From Burkholderiaceae bacterium (GTDB lineage: Bacteria; Pseudomonadota; Gammaproteobacteria; Burkholderiales; Burkholderiaceae_C), in NCBI GenBank assembly GCA_030123545.1, contig CP126124.1:1798001-1862000 (forward strand): DNA of 64,000 nucleotides, in the 5' to 3' direction. Both the position numbers and the translations under genes were made by a program. This document shows, one piece after another, positions 55,183-64,000 of this stretch. The notes under the pieces were generated by a model. That model was not told the origin of the DNA, did no database searches, and was given only the letters and a program-made list of their open reading frames with translations. How positions within the stretch are numbered: the stretch's first letter is position 1; every line of letters begins with the position of its first letter.

Positions 55183-56586
55183 ATGTACCGCTCGCAAAAA
55201 CTGGCGCTCCGTTACCTCACCGCGGCCGCCACGCTGTTCGGCGTGATGATCGTGTTCGGCCTGCTGTCGTCGCTGTACTACCTGTACCCGTCGATGCTGT
55301 TCAACGTCTTCAACTTCAACATGTCGAAGACGATGCACATCGACACGCTGGTGATCTGGCTGCTGATGGGGCTGATGGGCGCGATCTACTGGTACCTGCC
55401 GAAGGAGCTGGAAACCGAGGTCGAGGGCATCTGGCTGGCCGAACTGATGTTCTGGATCTTCTGCGCGGCCGTGGTCGTCGTCGCGCTGGTGTTCCTGTTC
55501 GTGCAGTACGGGAGCAGCAACCAGTTCTCGCTCTGGTTCATCAACCAGGGGCGCAAGTACGTCGAGGCGCCGCGCTGGGCGGCGATCGGCATCACCCTGG
55601 TGATGCTGGTGTTCTCCTACAACGTGATCGCGACCAGCATCAAGGCCAAGCGCAAGATGACCGGCATCCTGTGGGTGCTGGTGATCGACCTGATTCCGCT
55701 GGTCGCGGTCTATCTGGACGCGTTTCCGGCCGACACCAATCTCTCGACCGACCTGTACTGGTGGTGGTGGCTGGTGCACATGTGGGTCGAGAGCACCTGG
55801 GAAGTGCTGATCGGCTGCGTGATGGCCTGGGTGCTGATGGACGTGATGGGCACGCAGCGCCGCATCGTCGAGGCCTGGCTCTACATCGAGGTGATGCTGG
55901 TGCTGGGCGCCGGCATCCTCGGCCTGGGCCACCACTACTTCTGGATCGGCACGCCGCGCTACTGGCTGAGCATCGGCGGCTTCTTCTCGGCGCTGGAACC
56001 GCTGCCGCTCTTGGGCATGGTCATGCACGCGGTCTACGACGCCGGCATGCACCGGCTGAAGACCTCGAACCAGCCGGCCTACTACTGGATCACGACCGAG
56101 GCGTTCCTGAACTTCATCGGCGCCGGCGTCTGGGGCTTCATGATGACGCTGCCGCAGATCAACATGTTCTCGCACGGCACGCAATGGACCGCGTCGCACG
56201 GCCACTTCGCGTTCTACGGCGCCTATGTCTGCGGCATCATCGCGGTGCTGTACGTGGCCAAGCAGCGGGTGTCCGGGGTCGAGGTCCTCGGCGGCAACCG
56301 CTGGAAGTGGGGCTACGGCCTGCTGAACCTGGGCATGGTCGGCATGGTGATGGGCCTGTTGCTGGCCGGGATGGCGCAGGCGTTTTATGGGCGCGCGGCC
56401 GGCGGCTCGACGCTGATGGCGTTCACGATGGCTTCGGAGAATCCCTGGTTCACCAGCGGCATGTACGCGCGCGTCGGCTTCGGCTTCGTGTTCGCCGCCG
56501 GCTACGTGATGCTGATCTACGACCTGCTGACCGCACCGCGCGCGCTGCCGAGAGCCGAGCCGCAGGCGCAGCCGGAGCCGGCATGA
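55183..56586 (+). CDS. norB: nitric oxide reductase catalytic subunit
   Basis: 467-residue heme-copper oxidase superfamily protein with about 12 helices. Conserved histidines sit in KTMHIDTLVIW, WWWWLVHMWVESTWEV, GLGHHYFWIGTP and ASHGHFAFYG, with the glutamates near the iron centre in LVHMWVESTWE. It reduces NO at a heme b3-FeB site. No norQ or norD is seen; two small membrane genes and a cytochrome follow instead. Confidence 0.95.
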   Translation: MYRSQKLALRYLTAAATLFGVMIVFGLLSSLYYLYPSMLFNVFNFNMSKTMHIDTLVIWLLMGLMGAIYWYLPKELETEVEGIWLAELMFWIFCAAVVVVALVFLFVQYGSSNQFSLWFINQGRKYVEAPRWAAIGITLVMLVFSYNVIATSIKAKRKMTGILWVLVIDLIPLVAVYLDAFPADTNLSTDLYWWWWLVHMWVESTWEVLIGCVMAWVLMDVMGTQRRIVEAWLYIEVMLVLGAGILGLGHHYFWIGTPRYWLSIGGFFSALEPLPLLGMVMHAVYDAGMHRLKTSNQPAYYWITTEAFLNFIGAGVWGFMMTLPQINMFSHGTQWTASHGHFAFYGAYVCGIIAVLYVAKQRVSGVEVLGGNRWKWGYGLLNLGMVGMVMGLLLAGMAQAFYGRAAGGSTLMAFTMASENPWFTSGMYARVGFGFVFAAGYVMLIYDLLTAPRALPRAEPQAQPEPA

Positions 56587-56882
56587 CGCCCGACGCGCTG
56601 ATCACGACCACGGTGCTGATGGGGCTGCTCGTGCTCGCCGGTGGCGCCTGGGCCGTGCTGTATTGCGTTGGCCGCATGCGCGCGCGGGGGGCGCTGGTGC
56701 GCGCCGGCATCGCCAGCTATGGCGTCGCACTGGCGCTGGCGCTGGTGATTGCCGTGGTCTCGCCGCTGGACTTCGGCTGGAAGCTGCTGATCGTCGCGAG
56801 TGCGCTCGCGTACGCGGCGATTCCGCCAATCACCCTTCGCTATCTGGAGCGAATGCACTCGGACGAGGAAGCCCATTCATGA
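56583..56882 (+). CDS. small membrane protein of the nor cluster, I
   Basis: 99 residues with three hydrophobic segments (about 5-28, 38-60 and 65-84) and a charged end (MHSDEEAHS). Overlaps norB by 4 bases, so it is co-translated. No family recognised; could assist NorCB assembly. Inference from position. Confidence 0.75.
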   Translation: MTPDALITTTVLMGLLVLAGGAWAVLYCVGRMRARGALVRAGIASYGVALALALVIAVVSPLDFGWKLLIVASALAYAAIPPITLRYLERMHSDEEAHS

Positions 56883-57211
56883 TCCCCAATCTCATCAATA
56901 CGCTGACCGGACTCGTGCTGGTCTATTCGGTGGTGCTGCTGCCGACCTGGGTCGAGCGGCGCTTCTTCCCGCTGCTGGCTTTTGCCGCCGTGATGCTGGT
57001 GATGGCGCTGTGGGCGCGGCGCAGCGATGCGCACCGCTGGTTCAGCGCAGTCAACATCGTGCTCGCGATCGTGCTCGGCGTGCTGGCCGTGCTTCCGCTG
57101 GCGACGCTGCCATACCTGACGTTCTGGATCGGGTTCTGGGTCGGCAGCGTGGTGCCGGTGATCGCACTGTGGGCCGCGCTCTATCGGCCCAAACCGGTTG
57201 CCGCCATCTGA
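56879..57211 (+). CDS. small membrane protein of the nor cluster, II
   Basis: 110 residues with three to four hydrophobic segments and little polar sequence (LVLVYSVVLLPTWVERRFFPLL, then two more). Overlaps the preceding gene by 4 bases. Not recognised. Together with the preceding gene it forms an unassigned pair within a denitrification operon. Confidence 0.75.
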   Translation: MIPNLINTLTGLVLVYSVVLLPTWVERRFFPLLAFAAVMLVMALWARRSDAHRWFSAVNIVLAIVLGVLAVLPLATLPYLTFWIGFWVGSVVPVIALWAALYRPKPVAAI

Positions 57212-57265
57212 AGACCCGGGCCCGACCGACGTCGCCGCCGTTCCAAACTTTCGGAGAACTCGAAC

Positions 57266-57583
57266 ATGAACAAGCGCAGCCTCCTGTCTTGCGTGGCGAT
57301 CGCCGTGGCGACGTTCGCCGCTTCGGCCCAGGCCGCCGACCCGGCCGCCGGCAAGCGCCAGTACGACGCCACCTGCATCGCCTGCCACGGGCCCGGTGGC
57401 GTCGCGGTCGCGCCGATCTACCCGAACCTCGGCGGCCAGAAGGAGGAGTACCTGGCCGCGCAGCTGAAGGCGTTCCGCGACGGCAGCCGCCCGAATCCGA
57501 TCATGCAGCCGATGGCCAAGGGCCTGAGCGACAGCGAGATCGCGAACCTCGCCGCATACCTGGCTTCACTGGTCGTGCACTGA
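57266..57583 (+). CDS. periplasmic class I cytochrome c
   Basis: 105 residues. Signal peptide 1-23, heme motif CIACH (37-41) and Met ligand candidates in NPIMQPMAKGLSD. Resembles one half of a cytochrome c4 or a c553. Located 54 bases after the nor membrane genes, it may be the electron donor to NorC. A GGAG precedes its ATG. Confidence 0.92.
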   Translation: MNKRSLLSCVAIAVATFAASAQAADPAAGKRQYDATCIACHGPGGVAVAPIYPNLGGQKEEYLAAQLKAFRDGSRPNPIMQPMAKGLSDSEIANLAAYLASLVVH

Positions 57584-57610
57584 AAGCGGCGCCGCGCCCC
57601 GTCGGCGCAT

Positions 57611-57672
57611 AGTTGCTATCGATAATGTAGCAACCTGTATTGGCGGAACGGGCGCTTCAGCCCGATTTCTTT
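57611..57672 (+). repeat. palindromic repeat, copy B, with terminator-like hairpin
   Basis: GTTGCTA-N9-TAGCAAC (57612-57634) followed by CGGGC-GCTTCA-GCCCG (57649-57664) and ATTTCTTTC. The second hairpin plus T-rich tail could end the nor transcript. Same order of parts as at 26205-26260. Confidence 0.6.
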
Positions 57673-57679
57673 CAAAAAT

Positions 57680-59059
<1,380 letters not shown>

Positions 59060-59184
59060 TCGCGCATCATGCGCCGCCGTGCCGCGGCTTGCAAAGCGGG
59101 ATCGGGCCGGGGTTGGCCGCGAGCTTGCACTTCTACAATGGCCCGCACCTTCGCAACTTGCCCGTAGACGTTCGCCGCCACGCC

Positions 59185-60549
59185 ATGCGACGCCTTTCCC
59201 CCGCCGAACCGCTGGTGATGCTGGCGACCGTTCTGTTGTGGCTGCTGCTCGCCCTTGCGATCGGCGCGCTGGTCGGCAGCGGCTGCAGCATCTTTCTGCG
59301 CCTGCTGTTCATGTCCGAGGGCCGCGTCTACGCGGCGCCGCTGTGGCTGCTCGCGCTGCTGCTGCCGGTCGGCGGCCTCGCGAACGGCCTGCTGCTGCAC
59401 TATGCGTACCGTCTCGACAAGAGCGGCCTCGCGGACGAGCCGATCGTCGCGGTGAACGAGCAGCAGGGCCGGATGCCGCTCGCCACGCTGTGGATCAAGC
59501 CGGTCGCGGCGCTGATCACGCTCGCCTGCGGCGGTTCGGCCGGCAAGGAGGGGCCTTGCTCGCACATCGGCGCCAGCTTCGCCGCCGGCGTCGGCCGGCT
59601 GCTGCGCCTGAACCCCGAACTGCGCAAGCGGCTCGTTGCCTGCGGCGTCAGCGCCGGGTTCGCCAGCGTGTTCGGCACGCCGATCGCCGGCGCGATCTAC
59701 GGCGTCGAAATGCTTGCGATCGGCCGCATCCGGCACGACTTTTTGTTTCCCGGCATCGTTGCCGGCGTCACCGCGTTCGAAGTCAGCAAGTTCTGGGGCG
59801 TGCCGTATCCGCAGTACCACGTCGCGTTCGACACCGCGTTCACCGAACTGCTGTTCCTGAAAACCGTCGCGATCGGCGTGCTGTGCGGCGTTGTCGCGTC
59901 CTGGTTCGTCGAATTGCTGAACCTCGCGCGCAAGGGCTTCGATGCCTTTCGCGAGCGCTTCTCGGTCTGGCCGCCGCTGATGCCGATGGCTGGCGGCATC
60001 GTGGTCGCGTTGCTCGTCGTGGCGATCCCGACCGATTACCTCGGCCTGTCGCTGCCGATCATGGACCGCGCGCTGCACGGCGAGGCCATGCCCTACCTCG
60101 GCTTCCTGTGGAAGGCGCTGCTGGTCGCGGTCACGCTCGGCTCGGGCTTCTACGGCGGCATCGTCACGCCGCAATTCGTGATCGGCGCGGTTACCGGCGG
60201 CGCGTTCGCGCCGCTGCTCGGCATGGCGCCGGCGCAGGGGGCGGCGGTCGGGCTGGTCGCGGTGGTCGCGTCGGCGTCGAACGCGCCGATCGCCGCGGTG
60301 CTGATGGGCGCCGAGCTGTTCGGCAGCGGCTCGCTGCTGTACGTGACCGGCGCCTGCGTCGCCGCGTACCTGATGATCGGTCACCGCAGTGTGTACCCGG
60401 CGCAGCAGATCGCCTACCCGAAGTCCGCATGGATCGTCGCGACCGCCGACATGGCCGTCGGGCAGGAGAAGGTGCAACTGTCGTACGGCCTGCTGCGCTG
60501 GTGGCGCGAGTTGCTGCGCACGCTGCAGCGGCGCCGGCGGGACCGGTAG
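59185..60549 (+). CDS. ClC-family chloride/ion channel or antiporter
   Basis: 454 residues, about ten to twelve hydrophobic helices. GKEGP (in GSAGKEGPCSHIG) carries the gating glutamate and GGAFAPLLG matches the third selectivity motif; GSGFYGGIVTPQFVIG follows. A standard GSGIPE motif is not obvious. Start ATG 59185 is preferred over 59089, whose extra residues lack homology. Transports Cl- or another small anion; fluoride specificity cannot be assigned. Confidence 0.9.
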   Translation: MRRLSPAEPLVMLATVLLWLLLALAIGALVGSGCSIFLRLLFMSEGRVYAAPLWLLALLLPVGGLANGLLLHYAYRLDKSGLADEPIVAVNEQQGRMPLATLWIKPVAALITLACGGSAGKEGPCSHIGASFAAGVGRLLRLNPELRKRLVACGVSAGFASVFGTPIAGAIYGVEMLAIGRIRHDFLFPGIVAGVTAFEVSKFWGVPYPQYHVAFDTAFTELLFLKTVAIGVLCGVVASWFVELLNLARKGFDAFRERFSVWPPLMPMAGGIVVALLVVAIPTDYLGLSLPIMDRALHGEAMPYLGFLWKALLVAVTLGSGFYGGIVTPQFVIGAVTGGAFAPLLGMAPAQGAAVGLVAVVASASNAPIAAVLMGAELFGSGSLLYVTGACVAAYLMIGHRSVYPAQQIAYPKSAWIVATADMAVGQEKVQLSYGLLRWWRELLRTLQRRRRDR

Positions 60550-60588
60550 GGCAAACGGCGGGGCGCCCGATGGCGCCATCGGGCGCTG

Positions 60589-61482
60589 TTACGGGTTTCG
60601 TCCCACCTGTATCACCGCATCAAGCAACCTTTGACCCGGGAGCGTCAGCCTCGCCTCGGTCCGCCAAACCACGTGAATCGTGACGATTGGCAGGGGATCG
60701 TCGATCGGCAGTTCGACCAGGCCCATCCGAGGGCCATAGCGATCGAAGAACCGCCGCGGCATGATGCCCAGCACGTCGAACGAGGGCATGAGACCGAGCA
60801 GGGTGGAAAACGATGCGCACTCCAGGTGGACCTCGGGTTCGCGCAGACCGAGCGCGCCGAAACCGAGATTCATCGGATCGCCGGGACCGCCGGTTGGCCC
60901 GGTGACGATCCACCGCGCATCGACGAGATCGGCGAGACGACGCGCCCGCGCGAGCGGATGGCCGCGCCGACACGCGATCACGTCCTGGCTGTCGAACAGC
61001 GGCTGCACCACCAGATCGGCTCCTACGCCTTCCACGGGCAGCGGTCCGACGGTGAAGTCCAGTTCGCCGGCGCGCAACTGCCGCAGGGCGTCGGGGTAGA
61101 GCGCGTCGCGCACGCGCACCTTCACCTGCGGCCATCGCGCGCTGAAGCGGGCAATGGCATCGGGCGCCAGCACGATCGCGGTGGCCGGCGAAACGCCCAT
61201 CGTCACCTGCGCAGACGTGTGCCGCAGATGCCAGGCGACTTCCTCGCGGGCACGGTCGAGTTCGCGCACCACGATCGCGGCGCGTGCCGCCAGAAGTTCG
61301 CCGGCCGGCGCCAGGTGCGCACCCCGGGCGCTGCGCACAACCAGCGTGGCACCGAACTCTTCCTCGAGCTGCCGCAGCGACTTGCTCAGGGCCGGCTGCG
61401 TCAAATTCAACACGTCGGCGGCCGCGCGCAAGCTTCCGGTCTCGGCCAGGGTCATCAGTAGCTGTAACTGCTGCAGGCGCAT
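60589..61482 (-). CDS. LysR-type transcriptional regulator
   Basis: 297 residues: N-terminal helix-turn-helix (ETGSLRAAADVLNLTQPALSKSLRQLE) and a C-terminal periplasmic-binding-like sensor domain. Divergent from the sulfatase/cupin genes, which it probably controls in response to a related small molecule. Start at ATG 61482; the longer frame from 61533 runs into the promoter region. Confidence 0.93.
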   Translation of the reverse strand: MRLQQLQLLMTLAETGSLRAAADVLNLTQPALSKSLRQLEEEFGATLVVRSARGAHLAPAGELLAARAAIVVRELDRAREEVAWHLRHTSAQVTMGVSPATAIVLAPDAIARFSARWPQVKVRVRDALYPDALRQLRAGELDFTVGPLPVEGVGADLVVQPLFDSQDVIACRRGHPLARARRLADLVDARWIVTGPTGGPGDPMNLGFGALGLREPEVHLECASFSTLLGLMPSFDVLGIMPRRFFDRYGPRMGLVELPIDDPLPIVTIHVVWRTEARLTLPGQRLLDAVIQVGRNP

Positions 61483-61499
61483 GAAACATCCAGATAGTG

Positions 61500-61514
61500 A
61501 TAACCCATGGTAAT
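61500..61514. promoter_or_regulatory. candidate LysR operator
   Basis: ATAACC-CAT-GGTAAT, a 15-base imperfect palindrome (one mismatch), in the 96-base divergent region between the regulator and the sulfatase gene. Prediction by position and symmetry. Confidence 0.4.
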
Positions 61515-61578
61515 AGGTATCCAAATTGAACACTACCCCAATGCAACACAGTCCCTAGAATCCCTTCACGCCTAAAGT

Positions 61579-63306
61579 ATGGCGATGGAGTCGACCGTGG
61601 CACGCAGCGTCAACAACGTCCTGTTCATCATGTGTGATCAGCTTCGCGCCGATCACTTGTCGTGCTTTGGGCATCCTGCCTTGAAGACGCCGAACCTCGA
61701 TGCGCTTGCGCGCAAGGGCATGATCTTCGACCGAGCGTACGTTCAATCGCCCGTGTGCGGACCGTCGCGCATGAGCTATTACACAGGCCGCTACGTGCAC
61801 GCGCACGGCGCGAGCTGGAACTTCGTCCCGCTCAAGGCCGGCGAGATGACGATCGGAGATCATCTGCGCCCGCTCGGGGTGCGTTCCGTTCTGGTGGGGA
61901 AGACGCACATGCGGGCCGACCTGGCCGGCATGTCTCGCCTGGGCATCGACCCGAACTCGATGATCGGCGTTCGCATCGCGGAATGCGGGTTTGATCCGTA
62001 CGAGCGCGACGACGGCATCCATCCGTACTCCGGCCATGATCCCGACCCGGCCTACAACAACTATCTGCGCGAGCAGGGCTTTGGCGGTGATAACCCGTGG
62101 GAAAGCTGGGCCAACTCGACCGTGGGTGAGGACGGCGACTTGCGGTCGGGCTGGTTCCTGAAGTATTCCAACCGTCCCGCGCGCATTCCCGACGAGCATT
62201 CCGAAACGCCGTACATCACGCGTCGCGCGATGGACTTCATCTCCACTGCGGGCGACCAGCCGTGGTGCCTGCATCTGTCGTACATCAAGCCGCACTGGCC
62301 GTACATCGTCCCGGAGCCCTATGCCAGCATGTACGGGCCCGAAGATGCACTGCCGGTCGTGCGCAGCGAGAGCGAGCGGCAGGATCCGCATCCGCTCTAC
62401 GGCGCGATGATGAATCACCGCGTCTCCAGGACTTTCTCGCGCGAAGGCGTGCGCGAGGCGGTCATGCCGGGCTATATGGGGCTGATCAAGCAGATCGACG
62501 ACCAGCTCGGCCGCCTGTTCGCGTTCATGGAGGAGCGCGGACTGATGGAGAACACGATGATCGTGTTCACCTCCGACCATGGCGACTACCTGGGCGACCA
62601 TTGGATGGGCGAGAAGGACTTGTTCCACGAGCCGGTCATTCGCGCGCCGCTGATCATCTACGATCCGGACCCGCGCGCGGATGCGACGCGCGGCACGCGC
62701 TGCGATGCGCTGGTTGAGGCGGTCGACGTCGCGCCCACGTTGCTCGACGTCTATGGCGGCCAGGCGGTGCCCCATGTCATCGACGGCCGATCGCTGCGCC
62801 CGCTGCTGTTTGGTGAACGTCCTGCCGATTGGCGCCAAGCGGTGGTGTGCGAGTACGACTACGCATTCCAGGAGTCGCGCATCGAACTCGACGCGAAGCC
62901 GCGCGAATGCTGGATGCGCATGATTTTCGATGGCCGCTGGAAGTACGTGCTGATCGAGAACTACCGCCCGATGCTGTTTGACCTGCAGCAGGATCCGCAT
63001 GAGTTCGACGATCTCGGTGCCTCCGAGGCGCCGGAGCATGTCGCGGCGCGCGCTCGCCTGCACGAGGCATTGTTTCGCTGGGCGCGTCAGCCGCGCCAGC
63101 GCGTCACCGTTCCCGACGGCGCGATCGAGTCCACCGAGGTCCAGGCTCGGATCTCTGAAGGCGGCATTCTGATCGGCTACTGGGACGAGGCGGATCTTGC
63201 CGAGGCCCGCCGGCACTTCAAGCCAAGGTTCGCTTCGACCAATCCGCTCGTCAAGGCCACACTCGATCGACTGACGACTTCCCTAGGAGAAGAACATGGC
63301 GCGTGA
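61579..63306 (+). CDS. formylglycine-dependent sulfatase / phosphonate monoester hydrolase
   Basis: 575 residues, alkaline phosphatase superfamily. Metal-binding Asp20 in FIMCDQLRADHL, and Cys60 in the CGPSR motif, which is converted to formylglycine in active enzymes; FTSDHGDYLGDH supplies further metal ligands. The sequence pattern is close to phosphonate monoester hydrolases, which also cleave sulfate and phosphate diesters. The substrate is unknown; neighbouring cupins suggest a small organic compound. ATG at 61579 or 61585. Overlaps the next gene by 11 bases. Confidence 0.9.
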   Translation: MAMESTVARSVNNVLFIMCDQLRADHLSCFGHPALKTPNLDALARKGMIFDRAYVQSPVCGPSRMSYYTGRYVHAHGASWNFVPLKAGEMTIGDHLRPLGVRSVLVGKTHMRADLAGMSRLGIDPNSMIGVRIAECGFDPYERDDGIHPYSGHDPDPAYNNYLREQGFGGDNPWESWANSTVGEDGDLRSGWFLKYSNRPARIPDEHSETPYITRRAMDFISTAGDQPWCLHLSYIKPHWPYIVPEPYASMYGPEDALPVVRSESERQDPHPLYGAMMNHRVSRTFSREGVREAVMPGYMGLIKQIDDQLGRLFAFMEERGLMENTMIVFTSDHGDYLGDHWMGEKDLFHEPVIRAPLIIYDPDPRADATRGTRCDALVEAVDVAPTLLDVYGGQAVPHVIDGRSLRPLLFGERPADWRQAVVCEYDYAFQESRIELDAKPRECWMRMIFDGRWKYVLIENYRPMLFDLQQDPHEFDDLGASEAPEHVAARARLHEALFRWARQPRQRVTVPDGAIESTEVQARISEGGILIGYWDEADLAEARRHFKPRFASTNPLVKATLDRLTTSLGEEHGA

Positions 63307-63748
63307 AACACCCGATATCACCCGAAGCCAGACGGGGCTGGATGGCGTGTCCTGGAACATCCTCGGGCAGGTGTACGTGCCCAAGCAGGAAACCGACGAC
63401 AGCTTCGCGTGGCACGCGACGTTCCCGGCGGGAACCTTCGTGCCCCCGCACATGCACACGAAGCAGGAAGAGTATCTGCTGGTGCTGGACGGGCGCATCG
63501 ATTTGGAACTCGACGGCGAGAAGCAGTCCGCCGGCTCGGGCGACCTCGTGCGTCTGCCCCGGGGCATTCCCCATGCGTTCTTCAATAACTCCGGGAAGCC
63601 GGTGACCGCGCTGTTTTGGGTTGCACCGACCGGCCGCTTGCCTGATCTGTTCCGCCGCATCCATAACTTGGCCGATCCAGCGGAAGTCGTGAGGCTCTCG
63701 CCGCAGTATGACGTGGTATTTCCGCCCCCGGCATCGTCGGCTGGATAA
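63296..63748 (+). CDS. cupin-domain protein, copy 1
   Basis: 150-residue single cupin with PPHMHTKQEEYLLVLDGRIDLEL and PRGIPHAFFNNSG, supplying His/Glu/His metal ligands. AGGAGAA precedes the ATG. The opening TRSQTGLDGVSWNILGQVYVPKQ is repeated in the next gene, so the two are tandem duplicates. May be an isomerase or dioxygenase for the same substrate as the sulfatase. Confidence 0.88.
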   Translation: MARETPDITRSQTGLDGVSWNILGQVYVPKQETDDSFAWHATFPAGTFVPPHMHTKQEEYLLVLDGRIDLELDGEKQSAGSGDLVRLPRGIPHAFFNNSGKPVTALFWVAPTGRLPDLFRRIHNLADPAEVVRLSPQYDVVFPPPASSAG

Positions 63749-63786
63749 GCCGTGTCCACAGACCACTTCTCAAGGAGACCAGCGTG

Positions 63787-64000
63787 ATGCATGAAGCCTC
63801 GGGGATCACCCGCAACCAGTCCGGGTTGGACGGTGTGTCCTGGAACATTCTCGGGCAGGTGTACGTGCCCAAGCAGGTGACCGACGACAGCTTTGCATGG
63901 CATGCGACGTTTCCGGAGGAAACCTTCGTGCCGCCGCACATGCATCCAAAGCAGGACGAATACATCTTCGTGCTGGACGGCCACATCGACCTGCTGCTCG
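63787..64000 (+). CDS. cupin-domain protein, copy 2 (cut by window end)
   Basis: First 71 residues only: MHEASGITRNQSGLDGVSWN, then ILGQVYVPKQVTDDSFAWHATFP, and PPHMHPKQDEYIFVLDGHIDLLL. Nearly the same as copy 1 apart from the first residues and scattered changes (for example HMHPKQDE for HMHTKQEE). AAGGAGA precedes the start. Continues beyond base 64000. Confidence 0.88.
   Translation, partial: MHEASGITRNQSGLDGVSWNILGQVYVPKQVTDDSFAWHATFPEETFVPPHMHPKQDEYIFVLDGHIDLLL

Overview
The window is GC-rich, densely coded DNA and reads as a chromosomal segment of a Burkholderiales betaproteobacterium, probably Comamonadaceae-like. Reasons: adjacent class I and class II fumarases, a small Trp-rich protein of the TIGR04438 type, a Variovorax-type selenoneine gene set, an FNR/hemN pair, and short dispersed repeats of the kind common in Acidovorax/Variovorax relatives. 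No rRNA, tRNA, CRISPR array, phage or intact insertion sequence was seen.

Layout. 0.1-1.7 kb: a uracil-DNA glycosylase family gene and murI (minus strand). 1.9-6.4 kb: a metal/siderophore-type uptake set (small DUF2946-like protein, TonB-dependent receptor, exbB-exbD-tonB). 6.6-9.9 kb: selenoneine biosynthesis (senA divergent from senB-selD), with an ECF sigma factor gene directly behind selD. 10.7-14.7 kb: small minus-strand genes (cupredoxin, periplasmic protein, isochorismatase-type hydrolase, thioesterase, PNPOx-like, rhodanese, methyltransferase). 15.2-19.4 kb: a 1179-residue beta-propeller/ASH-repeat protein with a cysteine-rich tail and a small membrane partner. 19.4-20.8 kb: a frameshifted secreted-protein gene, DUF1801 and a cupin dioxygenase. 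20.9-29.9 kb: central metabolism (fumA/fumC, acs, cytochrome c, ilvD, lgt). 29.9-32.9 kb: malonyl-CoA decarboxylase and malonyl-CoA synthetase. 32.9-35.2 kb: divergent fnr and hemN sharing an FNR box. 35.4-36.3 kb: a fluoride riboswitch with crcB and DUF190.

36.7-46.5 kb holds the most unusual locus: seven overlapping genes for a complex I/group 4 hydrogenase-like membrane complex. It has three antiporter-type subunits (two are tandem 705-residue duplicates), while the large subunit has lost the N-terminal Ni-binding cysteines and the small subunit has lost three of four Fe-S cysteines. No ferredoxin subunit is present. The ion-pumping arm keeps its key Glu/Lys residues, so this looks like an ion-translocating machine without the usual redox centres. 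Its 5' leader holds a sigma70-like promoter and two clear inverted repeats.

46.6-53.8 kb: a phosphatase, an enolase gene remnant, zapA and a zapB-like gene, then a cobalamin riboswitch controlling btuB and a B12 ABC uptake operon with two TroA-fold binding proteins. 53.9-57.6 kb: an alkyltransferase and an FNR-box-preceded norCB cluster with two small membrane proteins and a cytochrome c. 57.7-64 kb: sdaA, a ClC channel, then a LysR regulator divergent from a formylglycine-type sulfatase/phosphonate monoester hydrolase and tandem cupins, the last cut by the window end.

The FNR regulator, hemN and norCB carrying FNR boxes, and c-type cytochromes point to a facultative organism that copes with low oxygen and nitric oxide.
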